Shown piece by piece: positions 8,519 to 17,682 of a DNA stretch of 45,496 bases. Origin of the DNA: Fidelibacterota bacterium (GTDB lineage Bacteria > Fidelibacterota > UBA2242). The stretch is taken from contig JADHYC010000014.1 of assembly GCA_016782645.1 (NCBI GenBank), forward strand, positions 1 through 45,496, written 5' to 3'. The stretch's first letter is position 1, and each line of letters opens with the position of its first letter. The notes under the pieces are model-generated. The model was not told the DNA's origin, made no database searches, and worked only from the letters and a program-made list of their open reading frames with translations. A program made the position numbers and the translations under genes.

Positions 8519-9661
8519 TTGAATGTTACAGAAGTATTAAAGTCTATTATAAAAAAACCTATTGTAAAAGTTTTTCTCGCTTTTTTGCTACTGACTTTTA
8601 TCGCCTCGTTACTTGTATTACACTTCGAAAGGAAGACAAATCCTTCCGAGTATACAAATGTCTGGGACTCGATATGGTGGGCTTTAGTAACGGTATTCAC
8701 AGTTGGATATGGAGATATCAGACCAATTACTTTTGGCGGTCGCATGGTGGCAATTGTTGTAATGTTTGCAGGTATTTCACTGCTTTCACTGATTACAGCT
8801 ACCATTTCATCAATTTTTGTATCAAAAAAAATCAGGGAGGATAGAGGATTGGAATCTATTAAATGTGAAAACCATATAATCATTTGTGGGTGGAATAATC
8901 GCGCAGAATCAATTATTGAGACAATTTTTTTATTATCAAAACAAAAGCATCTGAAAATGATTTTGATTAATGAATTGCTTGAAGAAGAAATTAACACTAT
9001 TTTGGATAGATTTAGAAAATATAAAGTCAAATTTATACGTGGTGATTATACTCGACATGCTCCACTAGAACGTGCTAATATAAAAGACGCTAATGCAGTT
9101 ATACTTTTACCTGATCTGGCGCAGCTTGATTTTTCAGCCGCTGATGACAAGACGCTTCTCGCTACTCTAAATATCAAGTCAAGTCATTCGAAGTTAAAGG
9201 TAATTGCATTTATAATGAATCAGGAAAATGAGGTACACTTAAAACGAGCCAAAGCGGATGAAATCTTTATCAGCGATCAATTTGCGGACTTTCTTATTGC
9301 CAGCAATGTTTTGGAACCGGGTTTAACGAATGTTCTTTCGGAGATTCTGAATCCGGAAGGTAAAAATACAATTTCCTCATTTCCAATTCCACCGAGATTT
9401 CAAGGTAGAAAATATGAAGAGCTTTTTCAGTACTTTAAAAATCAACACAAATTTTTGCTTTTAGGAGTTGTGGCTGAAGTTGAATCGATAGGTGTCTCTG
9501 ATTTCTTGTTGGCGGATACATCTTATCTTGATGCCTTTATTGAGAAAAAATTGAAGGAAGCCGGTAAGGGATTAGGTGAAGAAAATAAAGTATTAGTAAA
9601 TTTGAATCCTGATGATGATTATATTATTCAGGAAAATGAAAAAGCAATTGTTTTGAAATGA
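8519..9661 (+). CDS. MthK-like potassium channel with C-terminal RCK (TrkA-N/TrkA-C) domains
   Basis: 380-residue two-helix potassium channel subunit. TM1 is at about 18-36, the pore loop contains the selectivity filter T61-VGYGD66, and TM2 is at about 74-95. An RCK/TrkA-N Rossmann domain follows (ENHIIICGWNNRAESIIE, about 116-133, resembling MthK HVVICGWSE), then a TrkA-C domain at about 280-380. In MthK such domains form a ligand-operated gating ring; the ligand here is unknown. The start is TTG at 8519: an in-frame stop lies at 8507 and no ATG occurs before TM1, and AGGATAAG is upstream. The last codon overlaps the start of the cyclic-nucleotide-binding gene in an ATGA, so the two are translationally coupled. 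Confidence 0.92.
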   Translation: MNVTEVLKSIIKKPIVKVFLAFLLLTFIASLLVLHFERKTNPSEYTNVWDSIWWALVTVFTVGYGDIRPITFGGRMVAIVVMFAGISLLSLITATISSIFVSKKIREDRGLESIKCENHIIICGWNNRAESIIETIFLLSKQKHLKMILINELLEEEINTILDRFRKYKVKFIRGDYTRHAPLERANIKDANAVILLPDLAQLDFSAADDKTLLATLNIKSSHSKLKVIAFIMNQENEVHLKRAKADEIFISDQFADFLIASNVLEPGLTNVLSEILNPEGKNTISSFPIPPRFQGRKYEELFQYFKNQHKFLLLGVVAEVESIGVSDFLLADTSYLDAFIEKKLKEAGKGLGEENKVLVNLNPDDDYIIQENEKAIVLK

Positions 9662-10188
9662 TTATGAGAAAAAAACAGAAGATTAATAATATTATAAGAT
9701 TACAGGAATACGAGATTTTCTCTGGACTTTCAGAAGATCAGATAGACCAATTCTGTAAAGCTCTGAAGCCTATTCGGTTCGATAAAGGAGATATAATTCT
9801 TCAGGAAGGGGAAGTTGGAAATTCAATTCTTCTCCTTTTAGATGGAAAAGTAGAAATAACTCTGGCGCTCACACTTCAAACAAGTCATAGTCAAATAGAT
9901 ACGCGAGAGAAAAGTCTTATTGAATTATCAGGTGACAATCACCCATTCTTCGGCGAAATGAGCTTGTTCAGTGATGATGATAAGCGAACTGCTACAGTTA
10001 AAGCAATTACCACGTGCCAGATTGGAAGATTAGACAAAAAAGATTTTTTCAATATATGTAATTCTTACCCTGAAATTGGTTATAATGTGATGCAAAATAT
10101 TTCTCGTGTTCTATGTAAGCGTCTGAAACAGGCAAACCAGAACGTACTCAAACTTACGACAGCATTTAGTCTGATGGTTGAAACTTAG
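9658..10188 (+). CDS. Stand-alone cyclic-nucleotide-binding domain protein
   Basis: 176-residue protein that is essentially one cNMP-binding beta-roll. It begins IFSGLSEDQIDQFCKALKPI, continues with EGEVGNSILLLLDGKVEI, and has a phosphate-binding cassette FFGEMSLFSDDDKRTATV with E100 and R110, the residues that usually contact the ribose and cyclic phosphate. A short helical C-terminus follows. There is no DNA-binding helix-turn-helix, so it is not a CRP-type regulator, and no transmembrane segment. The 4-nt ATGA overlap with the channel gene suggests it is a separate regulatory subunit of that channel. An insert between the beta-strands (about 76-86, LQTSHSQIDTR) is longer than usual. Ligand binding is inferred. 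Confidence 0.88.
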   Translation: MIMRKKQKINNIIRLQEYEIFSGLSEDQIDQFCKALKPIRFDKGDIILQEGEVGNSILLLLDGKVEITLALTLQTSHSQIDTREKSLIELSGDNHPFFGEMSLFSDDDKRTATVKAITTCQIGRLDKKDFFNICNSYPEIGYNVMQNISRVLCKRLKQANQNVLKLTTAFSLMVET

Positions 10189-10313
10189 TATTTCTTTATC
10201 AGCGCGAACCTCTCCAGAGGAGTCTCCAAAGGAGTCCTTCGTGACCGTTGTGACTGGTTCGCATATAAATTTAGTGGCACGAACCACCGATCCATAGAAT
10301 TGAAGGGATATAA
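10189..10313 (+). other. Structured leader upstream of valS
   Basis: This 125-nt gap contains several inverted repeats: GCGAACC (10204-10210) with GGTTCGC (10256-10262) enclosing CCTCT-CC-AGAGG (10209-10220) and CTCC-AAA-GGAG (about 10224-10234), then GTGG-CACGAA-CCAC (10274-10287). It ends with AAGGGATATAA, the ribosome site for the GTG start of valS. It is much more GC-rich than its surroundings. It could be a cis-regulatory leader or a decayed palindromic repeat. I do not see a complete T-box or an internal terminator. Confidence 0.4.
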
Positions 10314-12977
10314 GTGGCAGTTCAGTTAGGAAAAGTTTACACTCCGAAAGATGTTGAATCAAAATGGTACAAGTACTGGCAGGAAAAAGGATATTTCCAC
10401 GCTAAAACCGGTATGGATAAAAAATCGTTTGTTATTGTAATTCCTCCTCCTAATGTAACCGGCATGCTCACGATGGGTCATGTACTGAACAATACAATTC
10501 AGGATATTCTCATCAGACATGCTCGAATGAAAGGATATGAGACCCTCTGGCTTCCGGGGACTGACCATGCCGGAATTGCTACACAGAATGTAGTTGAGCA
10601 AAATCTGAAAAAAGAGGGAAAAACACGTTATAACTATGGACGTGAAGATTTCACAGCGCTTGTCTGGAAATGGGCGTTGAAACATAAATCTATAATCTTT
10701 AATCAGTTGCAAAAAATAGGGTGTTCTTTTGATCGGCAGCGGGAAAGATTCACTCTTGATGATGGATTATCCTACGCTGTCCGGAAGGTATTTGTTCATT
10801 TGTATAAAAAGGGATTAATCTATCGAGGAAGAAGAATAATTAACTGGTGTCCGGTCTCAAGAACTGCACTTTCTGATGAAGAGGTTATTCATAGAGAAAC
10901 CAAAGGTAATTTATGGTATTTCCGTTATCCATTGGAAGACAAGTCGGGTTATGTTACTGTAGCCACTACCCGACCTGAAACTATGCTGGGTGATACTGGA
11001 GTAGCAGTCAATCCAAAGGATGAAAGATATTCAAAATTGGTTGGGAAGAATGTAATTTTGCCTATTCAGAATCGCACCATTCCAATAATTGCTGATGATT
11101 TTGTAGATCCGGAATTTGGTACAGGTGCTGTAAAAGTAACACCTGCTCACGACCCTAATGATTTTGAGATCGGACGGAGGCATGGTCTGGAGCAGATAAA
11201 CGTAATGAATCCGGATGGCACTATGAACGAAGCAGCAGGTTCTATAGTTAATGGAAAGGACCGATTAGAAGCCAGGAAGATTGTTGTCGAAGAAATGAAA
11301 AGACTTATCTTGCATGAAAAAGTTGAGGATTATGTTCATAGTGTTGGATATAGCGAACGTGCTGGCGTTATGATCGAACCGTATCTGTCAGAGCAATGGT
11401 TTGTTAAAATGAAACCATTAGCCAAACCGGCGATAAAAGTTGTTGATGAGAAGAAGATAAAATTTCATCCTGAGAGATGGCATAAAACTTATAATCACTG
11501 GATGACCAATATTAGAGATTGGTGTATCTCACGGCAGCTCTGGTGGGGACATCGTATTCCTGTTTTTTATTGTGAAAGTTGCCAGTGGCAGGATGCATTA
11601 ATTGATGATCCTGATAAGTGTCCTGAGTGTGGCTGTAAAGTTTACCAGGATACCGATGTTCTGGATACCTGGTTCAGTTCTTGGCTCTGGCCATTCTCTA
11701 CAATGGGCTGGCCTGATAATACTGAGGACTTAAGGGATTTCTATCCGACGAATGATCTTGTTACGGCACCGGATATCATATTTTTCTGGGTAGCAAGAAT
11801 GATTATGGCAAGTCTTGAATTCATTGGTGAAGTTCCATTCCGCGATGTTTACTTTACAGGGATTATTCGTGATATACAGGGACGGAAAATGAGTAAATCA
11901 CTCGGGAATTCGCCCGATCCCCTGGTTCTTATTGAAAAGTATGGTGCAGATGCTTTGCGTTATGGTATAATGTTGATAGCACCGCAGGGACAGGATATTC
12001 TGTTTTCTGAGGAGAGGCTTGAAGTCGGTCGAAACTTCATGAATAAAATCTGGAATGCTTCACGCTTTATTTTGATGAACCTTGATGATGAAAACATCAT
12101 AGAAGAAAAATTTGATCCGGATAGACTTAATCTCGCTATTGCTGATAAATGGATTCTCAGTCGGCTGACAAGAACAATTCACAGAGTAAATCATAATTTG
12201 AACCGGTACCGTTTCGATGAGGTTGCAAGAAGTATATATGATTTTGTGTGGAGCGACTTCTGCGATTGGTATATTGAACTTATAAAAGAGAGGCTTTATA
12301 AGAAATCTGAAGTTGAAAAGCATAAAGCATTATCAGTCGCTATCTATATTATAAAAAGTTTTCTAAAACTTCTGCATCCATACGCCCCTTTTATTACAGA
12401 AGAAATTTACCAAAAGCTGAAAAGTAAAGACGAAGCGGATATCATAGTTTCACACTGGCTGAAAGCCGAATCCAGATTTGAAGATAAAGCTATTGATGAA
12501 AAATTCTTTATTATTCAAGATATAATCACATCACTAAGAACTGCCCGCAGTGAAATGAATATTCCACCATCCGCTAAATTGCGTTTGATTGTTAGAGGTT
12601 CAGATGAGGAGATTCCGGTTTCCCTGTTAAAGGACTCAGAAATATATGCTTATGTCAAGAGCCTTGTGCGAATCTCTGAAATTACAATATCCGGAGATGC
12701 TGAGAAACCACATCCATCATCATCAGTTATTGTCAGAGGGACGGAATTTTTTATTCCTCTCGAGGGAGTTATTGATATCGAAGCGGAAAAGGCGAGACTC
12801 GAAAAAGAGATTAATAGAATAGGAGGGTTGCAAAAATCTATTCAATCTAAACTCTCGAATCATAATTTTATTACAAGAGCGCCTAAAGAGATAGTTGCTC
12901 GAGAAATAGAAAAAGAGAAGTTTAATAGAGAACAGATAGAAAAATTAAAAGCAAACCTAAAATCATTGTTGAATTGA
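10314..12977 (+). CDS. valS: Valyl-tRNA synthetase
   Basis: Class I aminoacyl-tRNA synthetase that charges tRNA-Val; 887 residues, normal length. The HIGH-type motif is PPPNVTGMLTMGH (H56), the KMSKS motif is K525-MSKS529, and the editing (CP1) domain between them includes TTRPETMLGDTGVAVNP. A Zn-type cysteine group CESCQWQ...CPECGCK is encoded around 11571-11638. The C-terminal tRNA-binding coiled-coil arm starts with DIEAEKARLEKEINRI near residue 815. The start is GTG at 10314, with AAGGG about 8 nt upstream. It may be expressed from the channel operon or through its own structured leader. Confidence 0.98.
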   Translation: MAVQLGKVYTPKDVESKWYKYWQEKGYFHAKTGMDKKSFVIVIPPPNVTGMLTMGHVLNNTIQDILIRHARMKGYETLWLPGTDHAGIATQNVVEQNLKKEGKTRYNYGREDFTALVWKWALKHKSIIFNQLQKIGCSFDRQRERFTLDDGLSYAVRKVFVHLYKKGLIYRGRRIINWCPVSRTALSDEEVIHRETKGNLWYFRYPLEDKSGYVTVATTRPETMLGDTGVAVNPKDERYSKLVGKNVILPIQNRTIPIIADDFVDPEFGTGAVKVTPAHDPNDFEIGRRHGLEQINVMNPDGTMNEAAGSIVNGKDRLEARKIVVEEMKRLILHEKVEDYVHSVGYSERAGVMIEPYLSEQWFVKMKPLAKPAIKVVDEKKIKFHPERWHKTYNHWMTNIRDWCISRQLWWGHRIPVFYCESCQWQDALIDDPDKCPECGCKVYQDTDVLDTWFSSWLWPFSTMGWPDNTEDLRDFYPTNDLVTAPDIIFFWVARMIMASLEFIGEVPFRDVYFTGIIRDIQGRKMSKSLGNSPDPLVLIEKYGADALRYGIMLIAPQGQDILFSEERLEVGRNFMNKIWNASRFILMNLDDENIIEEKFDPDRLNLAIADKWILSRLTRTIHRVNHNLNRYRFDEVARSIYDFVWSDFCDWYIELIKERLYKKSEVEKHKALSVAIYIIKSFLKLLHPYAPFITEEIYQKLKSKDEADIIVSHWLKAESRFEDKAIDEKFFIIQDIITSLRTARSEMNIPPSAKLRLIVRGSDEEIPVSLLKDSEIYAYVKSLVRISEITISGDAEKPHPSSSVIVRGTEFFIPLEGVIDIEAEKARLEKEINRIGGLQKSIQSKLSNHNFITRAPKEIVAREIEKEKFNREQIEKLKANLKSLLN

Positions 12978-13108
12978 TCTAATGTGTAATCGAATAGAGG
13001 TTTCTTTTATTTTTATAAGAATGTCCAAAGAGGTTGTGGATAGAGAAAGAGTAAAAATTTTTGATTAAAAAGTAGCTCTTACCGGATATTAAAAAACCAC
13101 AATATATT

Positions 13109-13324
13109 ATGAAAATTAAAAAAAGTCCAAATCATAAGATATACATACAGGTGCTTCGTCAGATGTCGCCTGAAAAAAGGTTACTTAAAGCATTTGAGTT
13201 ATCCGAATTTGCAAATCAACTTTTTATTCATGGATTACATAAGAGGTACCCAAATCTTCCGGATAAAGAATTTAAAAAGATTCTTATGGAGCGGCTCAAT
13301 AAATGTCACAACAGGAATTATTAA
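13109..13324 (+). CDS. Small conserved protein paired with a nucleotidyltransferase
   Basis: 71-residue basic protein with no export signal. The central pattern MSPEKRLLKAFELSEFANQL followed by GLHKRYPNLPDKEFKKIL recalls a family of short helical proteins (SPEQKL...ELYE...GLRxRYP) that commonly precede DUF6036/AbiEii-like nucleotidyltransferases in bacteria. It overlaps the next gene by 22 nt, so the two are coupled. Function is unknown. The partner arrangement resembles minimal nucleotidyltransferase/antitoxin-like modules, but nothing in this sequence proves toxicity or neutralisation. No clear Shine-Dalgarno precedes its ATG. Confidence 0.7.
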   Translation: MKIKKSPNHKIYIQVLRQMSPEKRLLKAFELSEFANQLFIHGLHKRYPNLPDKEFKKILMERLNKCHNRNY

Positions 13325-13869
13325 AAAAGGTCATACAAGTACTAAAACAAGCTGGAATCCAGTATATGTTAACAGGTTCTGTAGCCTCTAGTTTACAAGG
13401 TGAACCCAGATCAACCCATGACATAGATATAGTCGTTTCTATCCGAGAATCGGAAGCTCATGAATTAGTTAAGGCATTCTCACCAACTGATTTTTATTTA
13501 GATGAAAGAAGTATTTTTGATGCAATTAATAGCCAAAATATATTCAATCTGATTGATTTAAAGGGAGGAGATAAGGTTGATTTTTGGATATTAACCAGTG
13601 AGCCTTTTGACCTGTCTCGTTTTTCACGTAGTTATAGTGAAAAGTTCATGGGGATAGAAATGCGAGTATCCAGTCCAGAGGATACAATATTGGCAAAATT
13701 AAGATGGGCAAAACTTTCTGGTGGAAGTGAAAAACAATTTACCGATGCCTTGCGAGTTTATGAGGTACAGTACGGGAAATTAGATATAAGTTATATTGAG
13801 CATTGGGCAAAGAAATTAGATATTGAATCATTATGGAGACGTTTGACGGGCGAAGCAGAACTAGAGTAA
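13303..13869 (+). CDS. Nucleotidyltransferase-fold protein (DUF6036/AbiEii-like)
   Basis: 188 residues with a polymerase-beta-type nucleotidyltransferase core. The active-site motif is G25-S26 ... D40-I-D42 (within TGSVASSLQGEPRSTHDID), and D93 in KVDFWIL is the likely third metal ligand. PEDTILAKLRWAKLSGGSEKQ and YIEHWAKKLDIESLWRRL near the C-terminus are typical of this family, whose members accompany the short protein upstream. It probably transfers NMP to, or otherwise modifies, an RNA or protein target. The ATG at 13303 has GGAG 10 nt upstream, inside the preceding gene. It could be a defence or stress module; no transposase is nearby. Confidence 0.82.
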   Translation: MSQQELLKKVIQVLKQAGIQYMLTGSVASSLQGEPRSTHDIDIVVSIRESEAHELVKAFSPTDFYLDERSIFDAINSQNIFNLIDLKGGDKVDFWILTSEPFDLSRFSRSYSEKFMGIEMRVSSPEDTILAKLRWAKLSGGSEKQFTDALRVYEVQYGKLDISYIEHWAKKLDIESLWRRLTGEAELE

Positions 13870-13973
13870 TTAGTACATATTCATGATTCTCAATGAATAA
13901 GGATAAATTATAACATCATTACCGTAAACAATCAATAAGAGTAAATGTTAAAAAATGAACACGAAAGGATACT

Positions 13974-15356
13974 ATGAAAATGTTAAATAAAAAGCTCATT
14001 TTTGTGTTCCTTGTCTTAACTTTTGTCGTCATCATATTCGCAGAACAGTCGATCAAAAACACACAGGTAACCGTTTATAATGACAATTTGGGGCTGGTTC
14101 GTCAAATCCGAACTTTAGATTTAAAGAAGGGCATGTCTGAAATTAGAATTGAGGGAGTCTCGGCAAAAATTGATCCTACTTCTGTTCATCTAATATTTCC
14201 CAAACAGGCAAAAAAAGTTGAAATCCTTGAGCAGAATTTCCTTTATGATCTTGTGAGCTCTTATAAAATTTTCGAGAAATATACTGGTGAAACAATTGCT
14301 TATAGACTCGAGAACGGAAATGAAATTACGGGTCAGCTCCTTAATGTGGATGGCAGCAAATTGATTCTTAAACTTCCGGAAGGTGGTATCAGGATCGCAT
14401 CTACTAAAACAATTTTAGACTATGAATTTCCGTCACTGCCTGAAGGACTTATTTTAAAACCTACGCTCCAATGGCTACTGGATTCTAAATATAAGGGAAG
14501 CACTGATGCGGAACTAAGTTATCTCACAGAGGGAATGAGCTGGCATGCTGAATATGTGATGATACTTGAAGAAAATGAACGAGATTTTTTGTTATCATCA
14601 TGGATATCGCTTGATAATAATTCCGGTGCAACTTACGAAAATGCCAAAATGAAACTCGTTGCAGGAACCATCCACAGAGCGCCCGTTCGGAGTAGAGCTT
14701 TAATGGAAAGGGAGACACAATTATCACCACCCCTGGCAAAGGGAAGAGGATTTAAAGAAAGAGAATTATTTGATTATCATCTATATGACCTTCAGCGTCC
14801 CGTAACTATCAAGGATCGTGAAATAAAACAGGTTGCTCTGTTTGACGAGGTTTCTGCCTCTGCGGTAAAGTTCTATATTTTTAGTAATTTTGCCAATTCC
14901 GGATCAGAGAAACCATTATCAGTATATCTGCGGATTGATAACTCAAAATCTAATAACCTAGGTTTTCCTCTGCCTGAGGGAGTTGTTAGAATATTTAAGA
15001 AAGATATAGATAAAACACTGCAACTTATTGGTGAAGACAGAATTTCACATACGAGTAAAGATGACACTTTGCATCTTGAAATAGGTAAGGCATTTGATGT
15101 TAAAGGTAAACGAGTTATTAAAGAGAGAACAAAAGTTTCTAAACGTTCTGAAAAAGTCTCAGTAGAGATCAAGATATTTAACAGAAAGAATAAGAATATA
15201 AAAGTTGAATTGCATGAAAGTCATTCTGGTGACTGGTTTGTTAAAAATGCAAGTCATAATTATATTAAAAAAAGCAACTCTTTGCTTGTTTTTCCTATTG
15301 ACTTAAAAGCAAACCAAACGATTACAGTTAATTATACATTTCAAAAAAAGTGGTAG
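13974..15356 (+). CDS. Secreted DUF4139-domain protein
   Basis: 460 residues with an N-terminal signal peptide (KKLIFVFLVLTFVVIIFA, cleavage near residue 24). The start of the mature part, VTVYNDNLGLVRQIRTLDL, and SEIRIEGVSAKIDPTSVHL are the usual beginning of DUF4139 proteins; the DUF4139 region proper (SYLTEGMSWHAEYVM onward, about 180-460) is beta-rich. No enzymatic motif is apparent. The gene sits 10 nt before recG, probably by chance of operon order rather than by shared function. Located in the periplasm or at the cell surface; function unknown. Confidence 0.8.
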   Translation: MKMLNKKLIFVFLVLTFVVIIFAEQSIKNTQVTVYNDNLGLVRQIRTLDLKKGMSEIRIEGVSAKIDPTSVHLIFPKQAKKVEILEQNFLYDLVSSYKIFEKYTGETIAYRLENGNEITGQLLNVDGSKLILKLPEGGIRIASTKTILDYEFPSLPEGLILKPTLQWLLDSKYKGSTDAELSYLTEGMSWHAEYVMILEENERDFLLSSWISLDNNSGATYENAKMKLVAGTIHRAPVRSRALMERETQLSPPLAKGRGFKERELFDYHLYDLQRPVTIKDREIKQVALFDEVSASAVKFYIFSNFANSGSEKPLSVYLRIDNSKSNNLGFPLPEGVVRIFKKDIDKTLQLIGEDRISHTSKDDTLHLEIGKAFDVKGKRVIKERTKVSKRSEKVSVEIKIFNRKNKNIKVELHESHSGDWFVKNASHNYIKKSNSLLVFPIDLKANQTITVNYTFQKKW

Positions 15357-15365
15357 TAAGTCTCT

Positions 15366-17483
15366 TTGTCCAGGCAAATCTCCAAACAATCGCTTTCGTA
15401 TCTCAAGCCTGAAACTCCAATAATTTATGTAAAGGGAGTTGGTCCGAAGCGTGCCGATGCTCTTGAAGATTCCGGCATTAAAACTTTTAGTGATTTGATA
15501 TATAGATTTCCTCGAAGATACCTCGACCGCAGTACAATAACTCCAATTGTGAAATTAAAAGTTGGAACAGAAGCTACGATAGTTGGTAAGGTTTTTTCAC
15601 AAAATTTTGTTAAGACAAGGCGTAGGTCTTTTTACCAGGTTTTAATAGGTGATGAGAGCGGACAAATTAAATGCATCTGGTTTAATGGTATAAAATATAT
15701 TAAGGATGCTTTTAAAACAGGTGATATGGTTGCAATGAGCGGTCGCATTGATTTTTTCAATGGTCCTCGTTTAATTCATCCGGATTATGACAAATTGGAA
15801 GCTGGTGAATGGGACCCGATTCACACCGCAAGAATTATCCCCCTCTATCCTTCAAGTGCTTTTCTTAAAAAAGTGGGATTAGATAGTCGTGGAATAAGAA
15901 GACTATTGAGACCGATACTTGAGCAATTCCCTCTATCCTTCGACGAAATCTTGCCTGAATCCATAATTAGCAAATTTGAACTTACTGAAATAAATGAGGC
16001 TCTTCGTCAAATTCACTTTCCTGAATCTATAGAATATCTAAATAGAGCTCGTAAAAGGTTTAAATTCGAGGAGCTGTTTTTTCTACAGCTTCTGCTGGCT
16101 GTAAAACGACAGGGTATTAAAGCAACCAAAAAACCCTTCAAATATGAATCTCCGGGACCTCTTTTAAAGAAAATATATGATAAACTTAGTTTTGAGCTTA
16201 CAGATGCGCAAAAGAGAGTTATTCATGAAATATGGGATGAAATGAAATCTCCTGAGGTCATGAATCGTTTGCTGCAGGGTGATGTAGGTTCAGGTAAAAC
16301 AATTGTGGCGCTCCTTTGTGCAAGTATTGCAATCGGGAATGGTTTTCAAGTTGCCGTAATGGCGCCCACTGAAATTCTTGCAGAACAGCATTACAGGAAC
16401 TTAAAACTACTCGGTGAACCGGCTGGTATTGAACCGAGATTATTAATAGGAGGTCAACCGAAAAAGGAAAGGGAGAAGATACTCGGAGAAATAGAAAGCG
16501 GTGCTATTTCTCTTGTAGTGGGAACGCATGCATTGATTCAGGAAGGTGTAGAGTTCAAGAACCTCTCTCTTGTAATAATTGACGAACAGCATAGATTTGG
16601 TGTTGTTCAGCGGAGTAAGCTTATCGGGAAAGGACTGAATCCCGATGTTTTGGTAATGACAGCCACTCCAATACCGCGGACACTTAGTATAACTCTCTAT
16701 GGTGATATGGATGTATCTATTATTGACGAAATGCCGGCAAAGAGAGGAAAGATAATTACAAAGATCATAAATGAAGACCGTCTTGCCGATGTTTATAAAT
16801 ATATTGGAGAGCAGGTAAAAAAAGGGAACCAGGTATATATTGTTTATCCTCTTATTGATGAATCGGAGAAGTTAGACCTCCAGGCTGCTATTCAGGGGTT
16901 TGAGTATCTTAAAAAAAATGTTTTCCCCGATTTAAATCTTTCTTTACTGCATGGCTCAATGAGTAATGCTGAAAAAGACGAGATTATGAGGTCTTTTGTA
17001 AACGGAACTGTAAACATTCTTGTGAGTACAACCGTTATTGAAGTTGGGGTGGACAACCCCAATGTTACTATCATGCTGATTGAAAATGCTGAGCGTTTTG
17101 GGCTTACCCAGATTCACCAGCTTCGGGGGAGGATTGGACGTGGTGAAAAAAATAGCATCTGTATTTTGGTAGAACGAAAGAGGACAGAGATTTCACACAG
17201 GAGATTGAAGACAATACTCTCGACGACAAACGGGTTTGAAATATCCGAGGAAGACCTTAAATTACGCGGTCCCGGTGAGTTTTATGGTACTAAGCAACAT
17301 GGATTTCTAAAAATGAAAATTGCAGACTTAATTTCTGATAAGGAGTTACTCAAAATAGCCAGGCGTGAAGCATTCCAAATATTAGACGATGATCCTCATC
17401 TCAGGCGTACTAATAATAAATATGTGCGTAATCATTTAATAAAGAATTACTCAGAATATTTAGAATTCATTAATGTTTTATAG
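15366..17483 (+). CDS. recG: ATP-dependent DNA helicase RecG
   Basis: Superfamily 2 helicase that remodels stalled replication forks and Holliday junctions. The N-terminal wedge/OB region (about 20-160) includes YVKGVGPKRADAL and YRFPRRYLDRS. Helicase motifs are GDVGSGKT (305-312), DEQH (406-409), TATPIPRTLSITLYGDMD, TTVIEVGVDNPN and QIHQLRGRIGRG. The length of 705 is normal, and the family C-terminal region (GPGEFYGTKQHG) is intact. The start is TTG at 15366: an in-frame TAA lies at 15357 and no earlier start exists. It follows the DUF4139 gene by 9 nt without a strong ribosome site, so translation may depend on read-through from upstream. Confidence 0.97.
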   Translation: MSRQISKQSLSYLKPETPIIYVKGVGPKRADALEDSGIKTFSDLIYRFPRRYLDRSTITPIVKLKVGTEATIVGKVFSQNFVKTRRRSFYQVLIGDESGQIKCIWFNGIKYIKDAFKTGDMVAMSGRIDFFNGPRLIHPDYDKLEAGEWDPIHTARIIPLYPSSAFLKKVGLDSRGIRRLLRPILEQFPLSFDEILPESIISKFELTEINEALRQIHFPESIEYLNRARKRFKFEELFFLQLLLAVKRQGIKATKKPFKYESPGPLLKKIYDKLSFELTDAQKRVIHEIWDEMKSPEVMNRLLQGDVGSGKTIVALLCASIAIGNGFQVAVMAPTEILAEQHYRNLKLLGEPAGIEPRLLIGGQPKKEREKILGEIESGAISLVVGTHALIQEGVEFKNLSLVIIDEQHRFGVVQRSKLIGKGLNPDVLVMTATPIPRTLSITLYGDMDVSIIDEMPAKRGKIITKIINEDRLADVYKYIGEQVKKGNQVYIVYPLIDESEKLDLQAAIQGFEYLKKNVFPDLNLSLLHGSMSNAEKDEIMRSFVNGTVNILVSTTVIEVGVDNPNVTIMLIENAERFGLTQIHQLRGRIGRGEKNSICILVERKRTEISHRRLKTILSTTNGFEISEEDLKLRGPGEFYGTKQHGFLKMKIADLISDKELLKIARREAFQILDDDPHLRRTNNKYVRNHLIKNYSEYLEFINVL

Positions 17484-17595
17484 GAGAATTAAAAATTTCG
17501 TGTATAATCCAACCTGCCTGTAAATCAGACAGATATAGTCAGAATAAATCATCTTTTTACAAAGAAGATATATATGTAATATGGCTTTTACCCAA

Positions 17596-17624
17596 GTGTT
17601 AGGCGACATTTTTTTGGCGAATTC
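17596..17624 (+). repeat. Left arm of an imperfect inverted repeat flanking the restriction-modification genes
   Basis: GTGTTAGGCGACATTTT... ending TTTGGCGAATTC is a near match to the reverse complement of 20436-20468. Shared blocks are GTGTTAGG, GA, TTGGCG and ATTC. Its GTTAGGC also fits the integron attC R' core consensus GTTRRRY. The arms bracket exactly the two-gene module and suggest a mobile cassette boundary. Confidence 0.5.
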
Positions 17625-17629
17625 ACTAA

Positions 17630-17635
17630 TATAAT
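17630..17635 (+). promoter_or_regulatory. Candidate -10 element for the restriction-modification operon
   Basis: A perfect TATAAT lies 47 nt before the endonuclease ATG and just inside the left inverted repeat. No convincing -35 box is seen at 17 nt; the sequence there is T-rich. It would let the module carry its own promoter. Confidence 0.4.
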
Positions 17636-17682
17636 GTCAAAAGAAAATATAAATATCGTAACACATAATCAGAGGATTAACT

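Noticed and set aside
10189-10313. T-box riboswitch before valS
   Set aside because: There is no complete T-box sequence, specifier-loop stem or terminator, and T-boxes are rare outside Firmicutes and a few other phyla. GTGGCACGAACC is only a superficial likeness.
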